DNA from: JAEUPI01 sp044222685
Lineage (GTDB): Bacteria > Pseudomonadota > Gammaproteobacteria > Burkholderiales > Burkholderiaceae_C
Direction: 5' to 3'
NCBI GenBank assembly: GCA_044222685.1
Contig: JBGAMU010000151.1
Coordinates: 1 to 9,207 of the forward strand
Length of the DNA: 9,207 nt
The notes under the pieces are model-generated. The model worked only from the letters and a program-made list of their open reading frames with translations, made no database searches and had not been told where the DNA came from. Each line of letters begins with the position of its first letter. Position 1 is the stretch's first letter. Made by a program: the position numbers and the translations under genes. This document shows, one piece after another, positions 5,882-9,207 of the stretch.

Positions 5882-6868
5882 CTATTCCGGCTCGATCTTC
5901 GCCGCGCGGATCACCTCGCGCCAGCGGGCCGTCTCGCTGGCCAGCAGCGTGCGCAGCTCGTCCGGCGTGCCGGCGCGCAGGCGCAGGCCCAGCTTGCCGA
6001 GCTTGTCGCGCACCTCGGGCGTGGCCGCGGCGTCGCGCAACGCGCGGTTGAGCTGCTCGATCGCGACGGCCGGCGTGCCGGCCGGCACGGCCAGCGCGTT
6101 CCACGACGACACGGCGTAGCGCGCCACGCCGGCCTGCTGCACGGTGGGCACGTCGGGCAGCAGCGGATGGCGCTCGTCGCCGGTGACGGCCAGCGCGCGC
6201 ACCACGCCGCCGCTCACCTGGCCAAGCATCGGGCCGACGATCTCGAACGCAAGATCCGCATCGCCAGCGCGCAGTGCACTCACCACTGCCGGCGATGTCT
6301 TGTACGGCACCACCAGCGCATCGATGCCGGCGGTGGTCTTGAAGAGCTCGGCCGCCAGGTGCTGCGTGCTGCCGACCGCGATGGTCGCGATGTTCAGCTT
6401 GCCGGGCTGCGCTCGCGCAAACGCCAGCGCATCGCCCAGCGTCTTGAAGCGCGAACTCGCCGGCACGAAGACGCCGAGATCGAAGCTGCCGATCAGCCCG
6501 ACGGGCGCGAAGTCCTTTGCCGTGTCGTAGGGCAGCTTACGGAACAGCGACACCGACAGCGCATGGCTGTTGGTCACCATCAGCAGCGTGTGCCCGTCGG
6601 GCTTGGCCTGCGCGACGAGCTGCGAGGCGACGATGCTGCCCGCGCTGGGCCGGTTGTCGACCACCACCGCCTGGCCGAGCGTGCGCGCCATCGGCTCGGC
6701 CACCGCGCGCGCGGTGAGGTCGGCGATGCCGCCCGGCGCGAACGGCACCACCAGCGTCAACGCGCGGTTCGGGAACACGCCTTGGCCTTGCAGCGCCGGG
6801 GCCGCCACGAGCGCCGCGCCGCCGAGCAGCAAGGCGCGGCGGGGCAGGCGGCTGGTTTCGATCGGCAT
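5882..6868 (-). CDS. Bug-family (TctC-like) tripartite tricarboxylate transporter substrate-binding protein
   Basis: A 328-residue periplasmic binding protein. A signal peptide with a twin-arginine-like pair (LPRRALLLGG) covers residues 1 to about 29. The mature protein shows the Bug motifs in order: LTLVVPFAPGGIADLTAR (37-54), VVVDNRPSAGS (68-78), FAPVGLIG (120-127), GSTQHLAAELF (166-176), LPDVPTVQQAG (237-247) and WNALAVPAGTP (256-266). Bug proteins bind carboxylates (citrate, tricarballylate, aromatic acids and others) and normally deliver them to a TctA/TctB membrane pair. Position 50 is the Asp known in the family to contact ligand. I chose the ATG at 6868 because it gives a normal signal peptide; in-frame ATGs at 6904 and 6970 add 12 and 34 residues, the latter overlapping tcuB. 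It follows tcuB by 50 bases on the same strand, so a tricarboxylate ligand is inferred. No TctA/TctB is visible. Confidence 0.9.
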   Translation of the reverse strand: MPIETSRLPRRALLLGGAALVAAPALQGQGVFPNRALTLVVPFAPGGIADLTARAVAEPMARTLGQAVVVDNRPSAGSIVASQLVAQAKPDGHTLLMVTNSHALSVSLFRKLPYDTAKDFAPVGLIGSFDLGVFVPASSRFKTLGDALAFARAQPGKLNIATIAVGSTQHLAAELFKTTAGIDALVVPYKTSPAVVSALRAGDADLAFEIVGPMLGQVSGGVVRALAVTGDERHPLLPDVPTVQQAGVARYAVSSWNALAVPAGTPAVAIEQLNRALRDAAATPEVRDKLGKLGLRLRAGTPDELRTLLASETARWREVIRAAKIEPE

Positions 6869-6918
6869 GCGCACGATGCTAGCCCAGCCGTGCGGCCGGG
6901 TCATCGCTGCACGCCGAT

Positions 6919-8070
6919 TCAGTCGGTACCCAGCGTCAGCCGGTTCGGCTGACGCCGCTCGATCGCCCACTTCAGCAACGCCGCCGCGCGGTACACGCCG
7001 TGGGCGAACTTGCCGTACGGCATGGTGGCGAAGAACGCCATCACGACGCCGAGGTGCACCGCCAGCAGCAGCGCCATCGCCGCGGTCTCACGCCATAGCA
7101 GCAGGCCCAAGCCGGTGGCGCTGGTGAGGAACAGCAACGCGATGAAGGCGCGGTCCATCGGCCGCTGCGCCACGTCGCCGTGCGCTGGATGGCGGTGCAC
7201 GTTCAGCCACCACAGGCCGGCCGGCCCGACCAGCAGGCCGATGCCCCCGGCGGTGCCCAGCAGCACCGGCAGGCTGGTCCACGGATACGGCGCGGGCCAG
7301 CCGAGTGCGTAGTGGTACAGCGTGGCAACGCAGGTCGACGCAAAGCACAACGCGAAGCCGTAGAAGGTGAAGTGATGGAACACCCGCCGCGCCGGCGTGA
7401 AGGCGTCGTCGGCCTCGTTGCAGCCCTGGCCATGGCCGCCGTCGAGGTACTTGAGTGTCAGCGCCTTGCGGACCGCGTCACCTACTGCAACAGCACTGGC
7501 CTCGCCAGGCGACACATCGCGCCAGAACCGCATCACGCCGACGCCCAGCGCCAGCAGCGCGAAGCCGAACACCGGCGCGAACAGCCACACCATCAGCTCG
7601 TGCGGAAACACGGCGTAGAAGTTTCCACTGCCCGGCGCGCCCCACAGGGTGCCCTTCAGCATCGAACCGAACGCCAGGAACAACGCCAGGCTCAAGGCCA
7701 GTACCAGCGCGACGACCAGACCGTTGCGCTCGTACAGGCGTCCGAACGGCGCTGGCCACGCGTAGTGGGCATAGGTGCGGCCGCGCACACGCGCCATCGC
7801 GCGCGGCACGTTGACGTCGAACTCGTGCGGGCTCGCGTACTGGCAGGCGTGCAGGCAGGCACCGCAGTTGTGGCACAGGTTGGCGAGGTAGTGGATGTCG
7901 GCGGCCGGGAACTCCAGGCGCCGCGTCATCGCCGGGAACACCGCGCAGAAGCCCTCGCAATAGCGACAGGCATTGCAGATCTGCAGCACGCGCGCCACCT
8001 CGGCAACGGGTGCGGATGCCGGCGACGCCGCGCCGCTGGCTTGGCGCACCAGCGCGTCAAGCGGCGTCAT
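6919..8070 (-). CDS. tcuB: Tricarballylate utilisation 4Fe-4S membrane protein TcuB (CitB-like)
   Basis: A 383-residue protein. The cytoplasmic N-terminal domain has two 4Fe-4S motifs: Cys32, 35, 38 and 42 (CNACRYCEGFC) and Cys66, 69, 72 and 76 (CHNCGACLHAC), followed by QYASPHEF. The membrane domain has about six helices (117-138, 157-180, 231-254, 266-290, 307-326 and 330-349) with histidines such as 232, 233 and 253 suited to heme binding. A loop with KYLDGGHGQGC at 207-217 is typical of the family. In Salmonella, TcuB re-oxidises the reduced FAD of TcuA and passes electrons to the quinone pool; the same role is inferred here. The ATG at 8070 overlaps the end of tcuA by 14 bases and has a Shine-Dalgarno sequence (GAGGT, 8076-8080) inside tcuA, so translation is probably coupled. 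A perfect 10-bp hairpin lies in its last codons. Confidence 0.93.
   Translation of the reverse strand: MTPLDALVRQASGAASPASAPVAEVARVLQICNACRYCEGFCAVFPAMTRRLEFPAADIHYLANLCHNCGACLHACQYASPHEFDVNVPRAMARVRGRTYAHYAWPAPFGRLYERNGLVVALVLALSLALFLAFGSMLKGTLWGAPGSGNFYAVFPHELMVWLFAPVFGFALLALGVGVMRFWRDVSPGEASAVAVGDAVRKALTLKYLDGGHGQGCNEADDAFTPARRVFHHFTFYGFALCFASTCVATLYHYALGWPAPYPWTSLPVLLGTAGGIGLLVGPAGLWWLNVHRHPAHGDVAQRPMDRAFIALLFLTSATGLGLLLWRETAAMALLLAVHLGVVMAFFATMPYGKFAHGVYRAAALLKWAIERRQPNRLTLGTD
6933..6955. repeat. Perfect 10-bp inverted repeat at the 3' end of tcuB
   Basis: GCGTCAGCCG and CGGCTGACGC arms are separated by only three bases (GTT on the plus strand, AAC on the minus strand). The repeat overlaps the last codons of tcuB (RQPNRLTL), ending 11 bases before its stop codon and about 65 bases before the bug start at 6868. 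It would form a very stable stem-loop in the tcuAB-bug mRNA. No U-tract follows, so an intrinsic terminator is unlikely. A role in mRNA processing, 3'-end protection of tcuAB or reduced read-through into bug is possible but inferred. Confidence 0.6.
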
Positions 8071-9207
8071 GCTGCACCTCGCGCTGAACGGCCTGCGCCG
8101 CGGCGGCGCCCGCGATGCGGCCGAAGACGGTGCCGATCGTCATGCCCACACCGGCGGTGTAGCCCTTGCCGAGCACGTTGCCGGCCATCACCTCGCCGGC
8201 GGCGAACAGGTTGGTGCTGGGCCGGCCGCCGAAGTGCACCGCGGCCCGTGCGTTCACCATCAGTCCGAGATACGTGAAGGTGACGCCGGGCTTGAGTGCG
8301 AAGCCGAAGTACGGCGGCGTGTCGATCGTCCGCGCCCAGTGCGTCTTGGCCGGCGCCAGCCCTTCGGTGTGGCAGTCGTCGAGCACCGCATGGTCGAAGC
8401 TGCCCTCGCGGCAGGCGGCGTTGAACTCGGCCACCGTGCGCTGCAGCGTACCCTCGTCGAGCTGCAGCTGGCGCGCCAGCGCAGCCAGCGTGTCGGCGCG
8501 CTCGCCGGGAAACACCGGTGGCATGAAGCGGCCGATCGCCTTGGCATCGATGATCGAGTACGCCAGTTGCCGCGGCTGCTGCGCGACCAGCCGGCCCCAG
8601 ATGGCGTAGCGCTTGGGCCAGAAGTCCTCGCCCTCGTCGTAGAAGCGCTGGCCTTCGGTGTTGACCACGATGCCGAGCGACACGCAGTCCACCCGCGTGC
8701 AGATGCCGCCGTCGTACAACGGGGCACGCGCGTCGATCGCCACCATGTGTGCCTGCGTCGGATCGCCGATCGTTTCGGCGCCTTGTGCGATCAGGTGCTT
8801 CAGCAGCACGCCCTGATTGAAGCGTGTGCCGCGGATCGCGAAGGCTTCAGCGGGCCACTCGCCGCGCGCGTTGCGGCCCCAGGCCTCGCGCAGCCACGCC
8901 AGGTTGGACTCGAATCCGCCCGACGCGACGACGCAGCTTCTCGCCTCGAAACGCTGGGCGCCGGCGAACGCGGCGACGAACCGGCCGTCGCGCAGCTCGA
9001 GCCGGTCGACCGTGACGCCGTAGCGCACCTGCACGCCGAGCGCCTGGGCACTGCGGTAGTAGGCATTGACGAGCGCCTTGCCGCCGCCCATGAAGAACGC
9101 GTTGGTGCGGCTCAGGTGCAGCGTGCCCGACAGCGACGGCTGGAAGTGCACGCCGTGCCGACGCATCCAGCCGCGCACGTGGTGCGACTCGCGGATCACG
9201 AGCCGGG
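8057..9207 (-). CDS. tcuA: FAD-dependent tricarballylate dehydrogenase TcuA, C-terminal part (5' end outside window)
   Basis: About 382 C-terminal residues are visible; the frame is open to the window edge (preceding codons read R-L), so the GTG at 9199 is not the real start. The N-terminal FAD dinucleotide-binding glycine motif lies outside the window. Visible landmarks of the fumarate-reductase/succinate-dehydrogenase flavoprotein superfamily are FFMGGGKALVNAYYRSA, VVASGGFESN, FNQGVLLKHLIAQGA, GIVVNTEGQRFYDEGEDF and the C-terminal FAD-contact region NLFAAGEVMAGNVLGKGYTA (around 8150-8213), followed by GVGMTIGTVFGRIAG. The family member TcuA of Salmonella oxidises tricarballylate to cis-aconitate using FAD, with TcuB as electron acceptor. 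The adjacent tcuB with a 14-base overlap makes this assignment strong, though a related tricarboxylate or dicarboxylate could be the real substrate. Roughly 80-100 residues appear to be missing at the N-terminus compared with the usual length. Confidence 0.9.
   Translation of the reverse strand, partial: RLVIRESHHVRGWMRRHGVHFQPSLSGTLHLSRTNAFFMGGGKALVNAYYRSAQALGVQVRYGVTVDRLELRDGRFVAAFAGAQRFEARSCVVASGGFESNLAWLREAWGRNARGEWPAEAFAIRGTRFNQGVLLKHLIAQGAETIGDPTQAHMVAIDARAPLYDGGICTRVDCVSLGIVVNTEGQRFYDEGEDFWPKRYAIWGRLVAQQPRQLAYSIIDAKAIGRFMPPVFPGERADTLAALARQLQLDEGTLQRTVAEFNAACREGSFDHAVLDDCHTEGLAPAKTHWARTIDTPPYFGFALKPGVTFTYLGLMVNARAAVHFGGRPSTNLFAAGEVMAGNVLGKGYTAGVGMTIGTVFGRIAGAAAAQAVQREVQHDAA
8076..8080 (-). 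promoter_or_regulatory. Shine-Dalgarno of tcuB within the tcuA coding region
   Basis: Minus-strand GAGGT is 5 bases before the tcuB ATG at 8070. It lies in the final codons of tcuA, consistent with translational coupling across a 14-base overlap. Confidence 0.5.

Noticed and set aside
4979..6952. A long plus-strand open frame (657 codons) spanning the BrkB-family gene and antisense to the bug gene
   Set aside because: It crosses two well-recognised genes on different strands and has no domain signature, so it is a shadow frame.
7180..8277. A 365-codon plus-strand open frame antisense to tcuB and the end of tcuA
   Set aside because: tcuB on the opposite strand has both complete Fe-S motifs and membrane helices. 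The antisense frame has only Arg/Gln/His-rich sequence.
9197..9199. GTG at 9199 as the start of tcuA
   Set aside because: The reading frame continues upstream to the window edge and the N-terminal FAD-binding region of the family would be missing. The gene is simply cut by the window.

Overview
The window is a gene-dense, very GC-rich stretch (roughly 70 percent GC by eye). It looks like the chromosome of a betaproteobacterium of the order Burkholderiales. The reasons are the strong G/C preference at third codon positions, a Bug-type (TctC-like) periplasmic binding protein, tcuA/tcuB genes, and a stand-alone gspA-gspB pair. No mobile element, CRISPR array, tRNA, rRNA or phage gene was seen. 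All intergenic gaps are short, and the largest is about 160 bases.

Layout. (1) Positions 1-379, minus strand: the N-terminal part of a putative ABC-type substrate-binding protein with a twin-arginine-like signal, cut by the window edge. (2) Positions 380-538: a divergent promoter region. (3) Positions 539-4201, plus strand: five co-directional, closely spaced genes. They are gspA (ExeA-like AAA ATPase), gspB (ExeB-like), a small exported two-cysteine protein, a DUF1304 membrane protein, and a glutathione S-transferase-family protein. (4) Positions 4228-4881, minus strand: a YicG/TRIC-like membrane protein (PF03458 family), convergent with the GST gene and divergent from the next gene. (5) Positions 5013-5867, plus strand: a YihY/BrkB-family membrane protein. 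(6) Positions 5882-9207, minus strand: an apparent tcuA-tcuB-bug operon, with tcuA cut by the window edge.

How the genes work together. GspA and GspB are expected to form an inner-membrane complex that helps the type II secretion secretin assemble through peptidoglycan; no other gsp gene is present here. TcuA and TcuB are the FAD dehydrogenase and the Fe-S/heme membrane partner that oxidise tricarballylate (or a related tricarboxylate) to cis-aconitate and pass electrons to the quinone pool. The Bug protein encoded just downstream probably captures the substrate in the periplasm. The window shows no MFS permease (TcuC) and no TctA/TctB membrane partner.

I do not see a clearly novel system. 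The items most worth a second look are a perfect 10-bp inverted repeat at the very end of tcuB, the pairing of tcuAB with a lone Bug protein, the short GspA without a peptidoglycan-binding domain, and the uncharacterised genes that follow gspAB.
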